Source: Bacillus sp. REN3
GTDB taxonomy: Bacteria; Bacillota; Bacilli; Bacillales; Cytobacillaceae
Direction of reading: 5' to 3'
Assembly: GCF_017912555.1 (NCBI RefSeq)
Contig: NZ_JAERSD010000011.1
Location: 78,059-142,058, forward strand
DNA: 64,000 bases
Under the pieces are notes generated by a model. The model saw only the letters and a list, made by a program, of their open reading frames with translations. It did not search any database and was not told where the DNA came from. Both the position numbers and the translations under genes were made by a program. Below, piece after piece: positions 11,843 through 21,228 of this stretch (positions within the stretch are counted from its first letter, which is position 1; every line of letters begins with the position of its first letter).

Positions 11843-12928
11843 TTGAAACATCTTAAAGTAATCATCGTTATCATTTCCATCGTGTTTTTCTTTTTTCCAG
11901 CCATCACATCAGCCCATAATGGCGCCCGTGATGAACTGGGCGGCCATTTCAGAAATGCTGACTGCATGTATTTCCTGCATGAACCGACAGAAATAACAAA
12001 TGGCGCCACCAATATGCAGCAGCTTATTGAGTTGATCAAACAGTATAACAACAATTCCCGCTGTACAGCAGGTTTGACTGAAGCAAAGGTAGGCCTGGAA
12101 GGTTATACTTTTTCATCCGAAAGGTCCAGCGAATCAACTATTCGAACGACTTTCTCCGGAAAGAAACCTTCGTCGAAAAAATTGCAACTTGGGAAAAGTT
12201 ATCCAGCAAATCTAGTCGATTGCACGGACGGTGATACAGCCGTTTTTAATCTCAATGGTAAAAACTATAAAACTCGCTTTCTATATATTGATACACCGGA
12301 GAGCACAAGGGAAATCGAGCCATTTGGACCGGAAGCCGCTGAATTCACCTGTTCATTTTTACAAAAAGGTCCAATCACTCTCGAAACCGATGGCGGGAAT
12401 CTATTCGACCGCTATGACCGTCTGCTTGCCTGGGTTTGGGTAGGAGACCAGCTTCATCAGGAAGAAATCACAAAGGCTGGACTAGTGGAAGGCTATTATG
12501 ATTACGGAAGCTATAAATATGAGAACAGGATCGGGTCTGCGATGGAGTATGCAAAAGCAAATGGCAATGGAATCTATGGGATGACCGAGTATGGACAACC
12601 TGAAGAAGCGGAGCCTGAAACTCAACAAGAAGAAGTGGCCAAGAAACAGCCTTTTCCTAAAAGTAAAGAGCCCGCCAGATATCGGAAAAACGAAGAGTCC
12701 GAATATTACAGCTTGCTAACTGGTTTGATATCAGCAGTCCTGTTCTATTTCATCGGGCCTATAAAAGAGGCGATGGGAAAGCGCACGTTGCTTGCCCGCC
12801 GTATGTGGTCCAGAAAAGGCTGGCTGAACATACTTCTAGGTATTATTTATACGTTCATTTGTCCTTTTATCATCCTTTTGCTGATTGTCGAAGTTTTACA
12901 TATTTTCAAGAAAAGTACAAAAGAATGA
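11843..12928 (+). CDS. thermonuclease (SNase)-domain protein with YHYH-like N-terminus and C-terminal membrane segments
   Basis: 361 aa. After an N-terminal hydrophobic signal/anchor comes AHNGARDELGGH, a YHYH-type segment with cysteines, then an SNase domain at about 120-250. The catalytic residues are visible: DGDTAVF, TRFLYIDTPES (Arg, Asp, Glu) and DRYDRLLAWVW (second Arg). A charged linker leads to two or three hydrophobic segments in the last 90 residues, so the nuclease is probably held on the outside of the membrane. The TTG at 11843 lies five bases after GGGGGGAG; a GTG three bases earlier is too close to it. Calcium-dependent nucleic acid hydrolysis is expected from the family. Confidence 0.87.
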   Translation: MKHLKVIIVIISIVFFFFPAITSAHNGARDELGGHFRNADCMYFLHEPTEITNGATNMQQLIELIKQYNNNSRCTAGLTEAKVGLEGYTFSSERSSESTIRTTFSGKKPSSKKLQLGKSYPANLVDCTDGDTAVFNLNGKNYKTRFLYIDTPESTREIEPFGPEAAEFTCSFLQKGPITLETDGGNLFDRYDRLLAWVWVGDQLHQEEITKAGLVEGYYDYGSYKYENRIGSAMEYAKANGNGIYGMTEYGQPEEAEPETQQEEVAKKQPFPKSKEPARYRKNEESEYYSLLTGLISAVLFYFIGPIKEAMGKRTLLARRMWSRKGWLNILLGIIYTFICPFIILLLIVEVLHIFKKSTKE

Positions 12929-12977
12929 GAAGGAATTCCTCACTTTTTGTAATAGTATTGATTTCTACAAGATATTT

Positions 12978-13032
12978 GGTATCCATTTTTCGGAAGTTGA
13001 AAAACTCTTCGAAAATGGTATCGGATTTTTTT
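12978..13032 (+). terminator. long imperfect terminator hairpin
   Basis: GGTATCCATTTTTCGGAAG pairs with CTCTTCGAAAATGGTATC, followed by GGATTTTTTT. It closes the nuclease gene's transcript. Confidence 0.75.
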
Positions 13033-13039
13033 GTTTGCG

Positions 13040-13205
13040 GGTGAACTCACAAAAGCTCATACAGTATCCTGCGGAATCAAAGGGAAAGTTGCGGCTCCAC
13101 CGTCGCTTTTAGTCGATGAGGCTCAACTCATGTTCCGCGGAAAGCAAGAAACTTGGAATGGAAGTCAACCATTTATTAAATAGCAACAAAGTTTATGAAA
13201 ATAGC
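13040..13205 (+). repeat. degenerate copy of a dispersed intergenic repeat
   Basis: Holds CTCATACAGTATCCTGCGG, GTCGCTTTTAGTCGATGAGG, CCGCGGAAAGC and TGGAATGGAAGTCAACC, blocks shared with the elements at 23999-24217 and 28677-29103. The stretch CAACCATTTATTAAATAGCAACAAAGTTTATGAAAA matches the right end of the 24-kb copy. Ends are unclear. The rest of 12929-13557 shows no gene; about 270 bases after the repeat are AT-rich with no recognisable signal. Confidence 0.65.
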
Positions 13206-13557
13206 AATGTTTATAAAAAATAAATTAAAATGAGTCCTAATAATACAGAAATCATTGCTGTTTTTCTTCTGAAACTCATACAGTCTTCTATTTCAGAATT
13301 TACAAATGTCCTTATTTCTGGGAGTTAAATAACTCCTTTTTCAGCTTGGTTCGAATTTCATATCAGAACATGCTGCCGCTGTTTAAGGCTGGACCCTGCT
13401 TTTCACTCGCTTTAGTAAAAACGGGCACATGTTCATCCTTTTAAATTGGCATAATAGCAGACATCCTTAGGAAATCATGGGACAATCAGGGTATTTTCAT
13501 TGCTATGTCAGCTGGATTATATTACTATTTCTATTGAATACTAATGGTGGTGTTGCC

Positions 13558-14811
13558 GTGGAAATCACTAAACATTTACTTCTTAATTTATCTCTTTTGA
13601 TTGTTTTGCTTTTTTTCACTCAATTGGTGATTGAAAGGCAATCGAAAGAGTTCAACCGCAGATGGTTCCAGTTATTATATTTTGTTATTTCAATCGTCCT
13701 TTGTTTCATTTTTACAATTGAGGTCCAGGAGGGAATCCGCTTTGACCTCCGGCAGGTTCCAATGATTCTTGGGAGCTTGTATACGGGATATAGCTTCCTG
13801 CTTACAGGTGCAGCAATCTTGATGCGCGGCCTGATGGGAGTCGACGATGGGTTTTGGGCTTCTTCGATTGTCTTTGCCACTTTGGCTTTTTTTCTGACTT
13901 GGATCCATCGATGGTTTTTACGATTGTCCCTGAATCAGCGTGTTGGCGTATCCATTCTTCTCACTGTAATCACTTCGTTTGTTTTAATGGAGGCAATCGC
14001 ATTCATCAATAAACCGATTTATCATGCAGAAGCCTGGATCAGTTTTATTGTGATACCAGGTATTACATCAGGTCTTATCAGTTATTCATTAGAAACAATC
14101 CGGCAAACGCTGATCATCCGGCAGAAGCTTGCAAAAGCAGATAAAATCGAGGCGGTCAGCCATTTAAGCGCCGCAATATCCCATGAAGTCCGAAATCCGC
14201 TGACCACTGTCAGGGGTTTCCTTCAACTTTTAAGGGACCAATCATACAATCAGGAAAAAAAGGAAGAGTTCATAAAAATTGCAGTAGAGGAGCTCGATCG
14301 TGCCGAACAGGTCATCAATGATTATCTGACCTTTGCAAGACCAGCTTTTGAAAAAGTGGAAGAGATTGAAATTGAAAAGGAACTCGACCATGTTTTGAAA
14401 ATACTTGAACCGCTGGCGAACCTGAACAGTATTCAAATCAAAAGAGTTTATACTCCTAAGCTTTACATATCCGGAGACCGTTCCAAGTTCCAGCAGGGAT
14501 TCATCAACTTAGTCAAAAATGGATTCGAAGCCATGCCTGATGGGGGCGAGCTTACAGTCAATACTTTTGCCAGAGACAATTCAATACATATCATGGTGAG
14601 TGATACAGGTATCGGGATGACAGAGGAACAACTTGCCCGCCTGGGGGAACCGTATTACACGACCAAGGGCCAGCAAGGCACCGGACTTGGCATGATGGTG
14701 ACATTCAGCATCATTCAGGCTATGAGAGGAAAAGTAGAAATTAAAAGTCAGGTAGGGAAGGGAACGACCTTCCATGTCCGTTTTCCAATTGCCCAATCAC
14801 GGGAATCGTGA
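13558..14811 (+). CDS. membrane sensor histidine kinase, KinB-like sporulation-type
   Basis: 417 aa. Six or so hydrophobic helices form a 5TM-LytS/YhcK-type sensor region (about 1-180), with no large extracellular domain. The HisKA domain carries the phosphoacceptor in AAISHEVRNPLTTVRGFLQ near residue 209, a sequence typical of the sporulation kinases KinA-KinE. The ATPase domain follows with NLVKNGFEAM, DTGIGM and GTGLGMMV. No response regulator is adjacent, again as with sporulation kinases. The GTG at 13558 is taken as start because it begins the helical domain; the frame is open up to an ATG at 13477, which would add 27 residues, so the start is uncertain. Confidence 0.88.
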   Translation: MEITKHLLLNLSLLIVLLFFTQLVIERQSKEFNRRWFQLLYFVISIVLCFIFTIEVQEGIRFDLRQVPMILGSLYTGYSFLLTGAAILMRGLMGVDDGFWASSIVFATLAFFLTWIHRWFLRLSLNQRVGVSILLTVITSFVLMEAIAFINKPIYHAEAWISFIVIPGITSGLISYSLETIRQTLIIRQKLAKADKIEAVSHLSAAISHEVRNPLTTVRGFLQLLRDQSYNQEKKEEFIKIAVEELDRAEQVINDYLTFARPAFEKVEEIEIEKELDHVLKILEPLANLNSIQIKRVYTPKLYISGDRSKFQQGFINLVKNGFEAMPDGGELTVNTFARDNSIHIMVSDTGIGMTEEQLARLGEPYYTTKGQQGTGLGMMVTFSIIQAMRGKVEIKSQVGKGTTFHVRFPIAQSRES

Positions 14812-15061
14812 TTTCATAAAGAAGGATCTCAGGTTAGGGTAATCCGCGGATGGACGTTGTGAAGGCTGCCTCGTAATTGGCTTATCTTGACAATGATATC
14901 ATGGATTGCTATAGTTAAATCAGCCAATTGCACGTGTTAGGCATCACGCAATTTGCTTGTTCTAATCTTTAGAATTAAATGAGTCAAGCAATGAAGAACT
15001 AAACGTTGTGATTCGCTAAATTTTCATGGCTTTTTCGGCCGATCTAGGAGGATTTTTTTAC
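14812..15061 (+). other. long leader region before cspD
   Basis: 250 bases without a gene. The last part is presumably the cold-shock leader; it ends in CTAGGAGGATTTTTTTAC before the start codon. A GCACGTGTTAGGCATCACGC segment could form a hairpin, but no clear promoter was picked out. Confidence 0.4.
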
Positions 15062-15262
15062 ATGAAAAACGGTAAGGTTAAGTGGTTCAATGCAGAAAAA
15101 GGTTTCGGATTCATCGAAACTGAAGATGGAAACGACGTTTTCGTTCATTACTCTGCAATCCAGTCAGAAGGCTTCAAAACGCTAGAAGAAGGCCAGGAAG
15201 TATCCTTCGAAATCGTTGAAGGCGCTCGTGGACCACAAGCTGCCAACGTTACAACACTATAA
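15062..15262 (+). CDS. cspD: cold shock protein, CspD-like
   Basis: 66 aa single OB-fold cold-shock domain. The RNA-binding motifs KGFGFIE (RNP1) and DVFVHYSAI (RNP2) are intact. The sequence, [16 protein letters not shown] and ending NVTTL, is closest to B. subtilis CspD among its Csp proteins. It acts as an RNA chaperone/transcription antiterminator in the cytoplasm. The ATG is preceded by TAGGAGGA with a seven-base gap; an upstream in-frame start at 15026 would add a non-family extension and is rejected. A terminator follows at once. Confidence 0.96.
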   Translation: MKNGKVKWFNAEKGFGFIETEDGNDVFVHYSAIQSEGFKTLEEGQEVSFEIVEGARGPQAANVTTL

Positions 15263-15275
15263 TTCCAAAATACAT

Positions 15276-15303
15276 GCTCAGCCACATCGGCTGGGCTTTT
15301 TTA
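15276..15303 (+). terminator. cspD terminator
   Basis: GCTCAGCC and GGCTGGGC form the stem, followed by TTTTTT. Confidence 0.92.
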
Positions 15304-15547
15304 GTTTGCTCTTTCATTTCCTTGAATTTTAAACATACTCGCGAATTCGACGAGGAAATGATATAAACCTCCGCTTTGTTATCCATATTTTCTCCTTGTT
15401 TCCCTACTATTTATTACCTTCATTTTCAAAGAGTCGCGGGAAAAAGTCAATCTTGGTCTTTAAAAGAGGAATAAAACGGCCGGCTTTTTCATTTTGCCAG
15501 GCAGGCAAAAATTGATATATCCCTTTATCCTGTTCTTTGATAAAATT

Positions 15548-15561
15548 GGAACAAACGTTCT
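15548..15561 (+). promoter_or_regulatory. LexA-type SOS box upstream of sbcDC
   Basis: GGAACAAACGTTCT fits the Bacillus LexA/DinR consensus CGAACRNRYGTTCG at all positions except the two outermost. It lies about 40 bases before a TATAAT at 15601-15606 and about 100 bases before sbcD. Repression by LexA is inferred. The remaining 15304-15660 interval shows no gene. Confidence 0.6.
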
Positions 15562-15662
15562 TTTTTGTTTTATGGAAAACCCACAAGATAGTCCATCTGC
15601 TATAATAGTAGCATTGAAAAAATGCCATTTTTGAAGAATGCCTGATTTTTAGGGGGATTGAA

Positions 15663-16808
15663 ATGAAATTTATCCATACAGGGGACTGGCATCTCGGCAA
15701 GCTGGTCCACGGAGTCTATATGACAAACGATCAGCGGGAGGTGCTGAATCAGTTCATCGGCCTCGTTGCTGAAGAACAGCCAGATGCTGTTGTAATCGCG
15801 GGCGACCTTTATGATCGCTCTGTTCCTCCAACAGAAGCAGTTGAGCTTCTGGATGAAGTTCTATTCAGGATTAATGTGGAACTTAATACGCCGGTTGTAG
15901 CTATTTCAGGTAACCATGATAGTGCCGAAAGGCTATCATTTGGCAGTTCCTGGTATCGACAGAACCATTTCTACCTTGCTGGCAAGCTTATCGCTGATTT
16001 CAAACCAATACATATCAATGGAGTGAATTTCTATCAGGTACCTTTTGCGGAACCAGGACTTGTCCGCCATCTGCTGGATGATGCCTCTATTCATTCTCAC
16101 CAGGACGCAATGAAAGCGATCATTGGGAAAATCGAAGAAAATCTGAATCCAAATGAAGCGAACGTATTTGTCGGACATGCTTTTGTCCTTGGAGGCGATT
16201 CATGTGATTCTGAAAGAACCTTATCTGTTGGAGGATCAGGCTGTGTAACACAAGACCTGTTCGCGCCATTTTCCTTAACGGCACTTGGCCACCTTCACAG
16301 CCCCGATGCAATCAAGCATGACAGGATCAAATATTCTGGTTCTCTGTTAAAATATTCATTTTCAGAAGCAAAGCAGCGGAAAAGTGTCTCGATCATTGAA
16401 ATGGATGAGAAGGGCAATTTTGACATTCGCTGCCGCAGTCTGACACCAAAGCAGGACATGCGTGAAATCACAGGCCATTTAGAAGAACTGTTGGATCCGT
16501 CTTTTTATGAAAAAGAAAATACGGATGACTATTTGAAAGTGACCCTGCTTGATGATGGGGCATTGATTGATCCAATGGGGAAGCTCCGGCAGGTCTTTCC
16601 TAATGTGCTGCACCTTGAACGGAAAATTGAAGCGACCGATCAAAAGCAAAAGCAGTATTTTACCTCAATACGCGAGGAGAAAAAAACCGAACTCGAGTTA
16701 TTCGAACAATTTTACCGGGAAATGACCACCTCCGATTTCACAGACGATAAGCGAGGAGTGATGGCTGATATTATCGGCAAGGTGATGAAGGAGGAGAGAA
16801 TGAAATGA
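15663..16808 (+). CDS. sbcD: exonuclease SbcCD subunit D (Mre11-like nuclease)
   Basis: 381 aa. The calcineurin-like phosphoesterase motifs are clear: HTGDWHLGK at residues 5-13, AGDLYDRSVPP near 46, SGNHDSAERL near 82, GHAFVLGG near 167 and LGHLHSPD near 210. Together with SbcC it forms the ATP-dependent double-strand nuclease that opens hairpins and trims blocked DNA ends. The ATG follows AGGGGGATTGAA. Its stop overlaps the sbcC start by four bases, so the two are translationally coupled. A LexA-like box upstream suggests DNA-damage induction. Confidence 0.96.
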   Translation: MKFIHTGDWHLGKLVHGVYMTNDQREVLNQFIGLVAEEQPDAVVIAGDLYDRSVPPTEAVELLDEVLFRINVELNTPVVAISGNHDSAERLSFGSSWYRQNHFYLAGKLIADFKPIHINGVNFYQVPFAEPGLVRHLLDDASIHSHQDAMKAIIGKIEENLNPNEANVFVGHAFVLGGDSCDSERTLSVGGSGCVTQDLFAPFSLTALGHLHSPDAIKHDRIKYSGSLLKYSFSEAKQRKSVSIIEMDEKGNFDIRCRSLTPKQDMREITGHLEELLDPSFYEKENTDDYLKVTLLDDGALIDPMGKLRQVFPNVLHLERKIEATDQKQKQYFTSIREEKKTELELFEQFYREMTTSDFTDDKRGVMADIIGKVMKEERMK

Positions 16809-19800
16809 AACCTCTTAAATTGACCATGCAGGCTTTTGGCCCTTATGCGGGTACGGAAACGGTTGATTTTACACAGCTTGGGAATCGGACGATGTTTGTG
16901 ATATCCGGAAAAACCGGTGCTGGAAAGACGACGATATTTGATGGCATCAGTTATGCCATCTACGGAAAGGCAAGCGGTGAGGACCGCAATGGCCCTGATT
17001 TGCGCAGCCAATTCGCAAGTGAGGATCTTATGACTGAAGTCTGCCTGGAATTCTCACTTAGACAAAAAACATACAGGATTAAACGGTCCCCCCAGCAGGA
17101 AAAGAAAAAAGAGCGTGGCGGCGGCACAACCTTAGTCGGCGCAAAGGCCGAATTGTATTTGATCGTTGGGAATGGTCAAGCCCAGTTACTTGCATCGAAT
17201 GTCCGCGACGTAGATGAGAAAATCAAGGAAATCATGATCATTGACAGCAATCAGTTCCGTCAGATCCTGATGATTCCGCAAGGGGAATTCCGTAAGCTGC
17301 TTACATCTGATAGTAAAGAAAAGGAAGTAATCCTCCAAAGATTGTTCCACACGGAAATCTATAAACGAATTGAGGAGAAATTGAAAGAAGAGGCTACTGT
17401 CCTGAAAAAATCGGTTGAGGACCAGCTTGAAAAGCGGGATACATTCCTTCGCAGCATAAAGGCAGTTGTAAGCGATGAGCTGAAAGAGTATGTCGAAGCT
17501 GGCAGTGTGAATGATCTTCTGCTCCTGCCACTGTTACAACAGGAAATTGCTGCGATGACAGGAAGATTGGAATTGTTGAACAAAGAACGGGATACACTCC
17601 AGGACCAACGGGACAAATTGCAGCAACGCCTGTTTGAAGCAGAGTCAACACTGAAACAGCTTGCAGCTCTTGAGGATCTTCGCCTGAAAAAAGAAAAACT
17701 TGAAGGTCAGCAGCTTTCCTTCAAAGAAAAGGAATCCGAAGCTGAGCTTGCCAAGAAAGCGGCTTTGCTTGCAACACAGGAACAGCTCTGCCACAGGCTT
17801 AAAGCAGATGTAGACAGTCTGTCTGTACAAGTCCGAAAAATAAAAGAACGGATTGGCGTGTATACTGAGAAACTAGAGAGGAGCGAGGAAGAATACAAGC
17901 GACAGATAGAGCGGGAAGCTGAGCGAAAAGCAGCTGCTGAGCATTTAGGCAAGCTTGAGCATCTGAAAGAAGATGTCGATGCTTATTCAATCATTGCCAA
18001 AACGGTGCAGGAGCTCGGCGCTAGCCGGGACTCGATCAGGCGGCAACGCGAACATGGGGAAGAAGCGTTGAGGAAGGCAGAGAAACGATTGAAGGCCTTA
18101 CAAGCCGAAAGAGAAGAGGGAGAGAAAGCACAGCTGGCTTTTATTGAAAACGGGCATGCCCTTGAAAAGCTGAACTTTGAAAAAGATAAGCTGAATAAAC
18201 TGGGGAAGCACCATCAAAAACTGCGGAATGCCCGGCAAGTCTTTTCAAACAGCCAGCAGGTATTCAAAAATGCCGTGGGACGCCTTGAGGATGCGAAAGC
18301 AACCGTCATGGAGCTGGAGCACAGCTGGCTTCATTCCCAGGCTGCAGTCCTTGCTTCATCGTTGGTTTCCGGTGAAGCCTGTCCTGTCTGCGGTTCGGAG
18401 CATCATCCCAATCCCGCCATCGCTAAAGATGGTTTCATTCCAGATGAAAGTGATCTGAAGGCAGCGAGAGAGCAGGCGGCAGAATTGGAAAAGGAAAAAG
18501 CTCAGGCGGAAAAAGTGTTTATTGAAGCGGATGCCAATGTCAGGTCATTGGCTGGCGTGCAGGAAGAACTTGTGGCTGAAATCCTGGAATTCAATAACGA
18601 TTTTCAGTTGGACAAGCTTAATGAAACTGTTTTGCTGATCCAAAGCAAAGAGGACGATTTGAAAGATCAGAAAAAAACACTTTCGAGCCAATTGGCCGCT
18701 CTCGATCACATAAAGTCTGAAATAAAGACTGCCGAAGAAGGAAGGGAGAAACTTCAGCAACAGCTAAGGACGCTTGATGACAGCTATCAATCATCCGTGG
18801 TCCGTTATACAGAAAAGAAAACCATGCTTGAGGGGATGACCGACAGAATTCCTGAAGAACTGAGGTCGATATCGGCTTATCAATCGAAACTGAAAGCTGC
18901 CATTCAAATTAAAGACCGCTTGGAACAGCAGTTCGAAGACTCCAGGAAAAATTTCCAGGAAGCAAGGGAACTACTTGGTTCAGAAAAGGCTCGCGGGGAA
19001 GAGGCAGAAAAACGGTTAAAAGAAACCGAGGATACGCTCGCGACTGAGCGGGAATCATTCAGGGCAAAAATGGCTGCACAAGGATTTGATAATTATCAGT
19101 TCTACGCAAAAGCAAAAAAGTCAGAACGGGAAATCCAGACGCTCGAAGCAGAGATTCGCAGTTACCGTGAAGAAATAAGATCCATCACAGACAGGTTCGT
19201 GGAACTCTCAGAATTGCTGAAGGATGTGCGGAAACCTGATATCGGCATCCTGAAGGAGGAGTTCGAGGTACTTAGTGAAAAGATCAAGAAGGCAGAAGAA
19301 GCCTATCAAGATCTCCATTTTAAAAAACGGGATAACGAAGCGATCCTGCAAAATGTAGAAACTTTGAATGAGCAAATGAAAGTGCTTGAAGAACGCTACA
19401 AGTTAATTGGGCATTTATACGAAATTTCAAAAGGGCAAAACACCTATCGCATCACCTTCGAACGTTTTGTACTAGCTGCGTTCCTTGATGATATCCTAAC
19501 TGAAGCAAATGTAAGACTGACCAAGATGACAAGCGGAAGATACAGGCTCCTTCGGAAAACAGACCGCTCAAAAGGCAACGTCCAAAGCGGGCTTGAACTG
19601 CTCGTCCTTGACGCATATACCGGCCAGGAACGCCATGTCAAAACCCTATCTGGAGGTGAAGGTTTCAAGGCAGCGCTATCCCTAGCGCTCGGGCTCGCTG
19701 ATGTCGTTCAAAACTATGCAGGCGGTGTTTCACTGGAAACAATGTTCATTGATGAAGGCTTTGGCACGCTTGATCCCGAGTCGCTGGATCAGGCAATTGA

Positions 19801-19942
19801 GGCACTGATTGACATCCAGGGCAGCGGCCGTCTAGTCGGTATTATCTCCCACGTTCCTGAATTGAAGGAAAGGATTGACGCAAGGCTTGAGGTCATTGCC
19901 ACCCAGACAGGAAGCAAGACAGAGTTCTATTTAATGAATTGA
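16805..19942 (+). CDS. sbcC: exonuclease SbcCD subunit C (Rad50-like SMC ATPase)
   Basis: 1045 aa. Walker A GKTGAGKTT is near residue 35. Long coiled coils occupy about 180-880, broken in the middle by the zinc hook CPVC near 525. The ABC signature LSGGEGFKAALSLALGL is near 948 and Walker B MFIDEGFGTLD near 983. It dimerises through the hook and drives the SbcD nuclease by ATP hydrolysis. RBS GAAGGAGGAGAG lies within the end of sbcD. Length and layout match other Bacillus SbcC proteins. Confidence 0.96.
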   Translation: MKPLKLTMQAFGPYAGTETVDFTQLGNRTMFVISGKTGAGKTTIFDGISYAIYGKASGEDRNGPDLRSQFASEDLMTEVCLEFSLRQKTYRIKRSPQQEKKKERGGGTTLVGAKAELYLIVGNGQAQLLASNVRDVDEKIKEIMIIDSNQFRQILMIPQGEFRKLLTSDSKEKEVILQRLFHTEIYKRIEEKLKEEATVLKKSVEDQLEKRDTFLRSIKAVVSDELKEYVEAGSVNDLLLLPLLQQEIAAMTGRLELLNKERDTLQDQRDKLQQRLFEAESTLKQLAALEDLRLKKEKLEGQQLSFKEKESEAELAKKAALLATQEQLCHRLKADVDSLSVQVRKIKERIGVYTEKLERSEEEYKRQIEREAERKAAAEHLGKLEHLKEDVDAYSIIAKTVQELGASRDSIRRQREHGEEALRKAEKRLKALQAEREEGEKAQLAFIENGHALEKLNFEKDKLNKLGKHHQKLRNARQVFSNSQQVFKNAVGRLEDAKATVMELEHSWLHSQAAVLASSLVSGEACPVCGSEHHPNPAIAKDGFIPDESDLKAAREQAAELEKEKAQAEKVFIEADANVRSLAGVQEELVAEILEFNNDFQLDKLNETVLLIQSKEDDLKDQKKTLSSQLAALDHIKSEIKTAEEGREKLQQQLRTLDDSYQSSVVRYTEKKTMLEGMTDRIPEELRSISAYQSKLKAAIQIKDRLEQQFEDSRKNFQEARELLGSEKARGEEAEKRLKETEDTLATERESFRAKMAAQGFDNYQFYAKAKKSEREIQTLEAEIRSYREEIRSITDRFVELSELLKDVRKPDIGILKEEFEVLSEKIKKAEEAYQDLHFKKRDNEAILQNVETLNEQMKVLEERYKLIGHLYEISKGQNTYRITFERFVLAAFLDDILTEANVRLTKMTSGRYRLLRKTDRSKGNVQSGLELLVLDAYTGQERHVKTLSGGEGFKAALSLALGLADVVQNYAGGVSLETMFIDEGFGTLDPESLDQAIEALIDIQGSGRLVGIISHVPELKERIDARLEVIATQTGSKTEFYLMN

Positions 19943-20008
19943 CGACCCTTTCAGCATCAACTGTCCGTCTATGCTGTTATGTTATAGTCAAATGCAAGGA
20001 GATTGATT

Positions 20009-21070
20009 ATGGATTTTGATGTGCAATATTTATCGTTCTATGTCGTTCAGGTCGAGGGAAAAGGGGACCAGGCCGATAAGAAATACAAGCATTACCAGAC
20101 TCTGAATGAAGAAGATTATGACAATAGTTCGCTTAAGGATTTCCTTGATGGAGAATTCACAAAGATTGTCAAACGCAAAGTTGACCGCCATCCGAAAACA
20201 GAGGATGTGCCGACAAAGATTGGCTATTTCATCGTAGAAGAAGGGCATGATTTGACTTCGAATCCGAACTACAATCTTTTTCATCGCGTCAGGTTCGCTG
20301 AATCCAAGGAAGCCTTCCAGGAAGAAAGCGAAAAATTCACGCGGGCATATGTTGATACGAGTGCAGTCCGAGGCGGTGTATTCATTGTGGCAAGGGCGAA
20401 GCTTAGCAAATATTTTGATGACTCATTTGTCTTTATTTTGAAATGCGATTTCGAGCCTAAGGTTGCCTCGATTTCTGATGAATCCACGCTTATTCGCCAG
20501 GTTGAGATGGCAATCACCACGAAAAATATGAAGTCGATCCAATACCCATACATGCCGGAAGAAGGAATGATCCAGGCCAATGAATTGAAGATCAACCAGT
20601 CTTCACACGCTCGTTATTTCGAGGATTTCCTTAAATATGTCGAGTACGGACAATCAATGCCGGAAATTGTGAAGAACCAGGTTATCGAGATGGTAAAAGT
20701 ACATATGGAAGAAACGTTTGAATCGGAAAGCGAGGAAAGGGAGCAGCTGGAAAACGCCATGGAAATCTGGGCTGCCAGCGAAAAGCGAGAACTGCAGGAG
20801 CGCTTTGAACAGGAGCAAATTATTGAAGCAGCCGCTCAGCTCGTTGAACATACACCAGAATTAGAACTGAAAATGAAGCTCGACCATGTTTCGGTTAAAG
20901 GGCTGCTTGCCGATTTTGGAAACACGGTCCATCTAGCGAAACTGAATGATAAATATGTCCTGATGATCGAAGCGGATACGATTACTTTTGAAAAAGGATT
21001 CTCGCCGGTGGAGTTCGTGAAACCAGTCGAAGTGGCAACGGTAGTCGAACGAATCAGGCAGAAAGGATAA
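20009..21070 (+). CDS. 37-kDa nucleoid-associated (NdpA-like) protein
   Basis: 353 aa soluble protein resembling the NdpA/YejK nucleoid-associated family, whose members bind double-stranded DNA. Supporting features are an N-terminal half with YLSFYVVQ, a central KYFDDSFVFILKCDF, and an acidic helical segment (ESESEEREQLENAMEIW). The ATG at 20009, six bases after AAGGAGA, is preferred over a TTG two codons earlier. It follows sbcC by 66 bases and may share its transcript, ending at a strong terminator. Cellular role in Bacillus is not established. Confidence 0.78.
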   Translation: MDFDVQYLSFYVVQVEGKGDQADKKYKHYQTLNEEDYDNSSLKDFLDGEFTKIVKRKVDRHPKTEDVPTKIGYFIVEEGHDLTSNPNYNLFHRVRFAESKEAFQEESEKFTRAYVDTSAVRGGVFIVARAKLSKYFDDSFVFILKCDFEPKVASISDESTLIRQVEMAITTKNMKSIQYPYMPEEGMIQANELKINQSSHARYFEDFLKYVEYGQSMPEIVKNQVIEMVKVHMEETFESESEEREQLENAMEIWAASEKRELQERFEQEQIIEAAAQLVEHTPELELKMKLDHVSVKGLLADFGNTVHLAKLNDKYVLMIEADTITFEKGFSPVEFVKPVEVATVVERIRQKG

Positions 21071-21090
21071 AGGCTACAACAAAAACGAAA

Positions 21091-21125
21091 GGGGGATTTT
21101 GCATGCAAAATCCCCCTTTTTTCCT
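21091..21125 (+). terminator. strong terminator
   Basis: GGGGGATTTTGCATGCAAAATCCCCC is a perfect palindrome followed by TTTTTTCC. It ends the sbcDC/NdpA-like transcript. Confidence 0.92.
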
Positions 21126-21228
21126 TTTTTCGTGATAGCTGGGCAAAGGTCCCCTTTTTCCTGAACATATTCTCATTGCTGGATACATGAATTTTCCCAA
21201 TAATCATTGAACACTTTCTTTAGGATTC

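Noticed and set aside
13477..13557. 27-residue N-terminal extension of the KinB-like kinase from an ATG at 13477
   Set aside because: No binding site, and the sensor domain starts naturally at the GTG at 13558; kept only as an alternative start.
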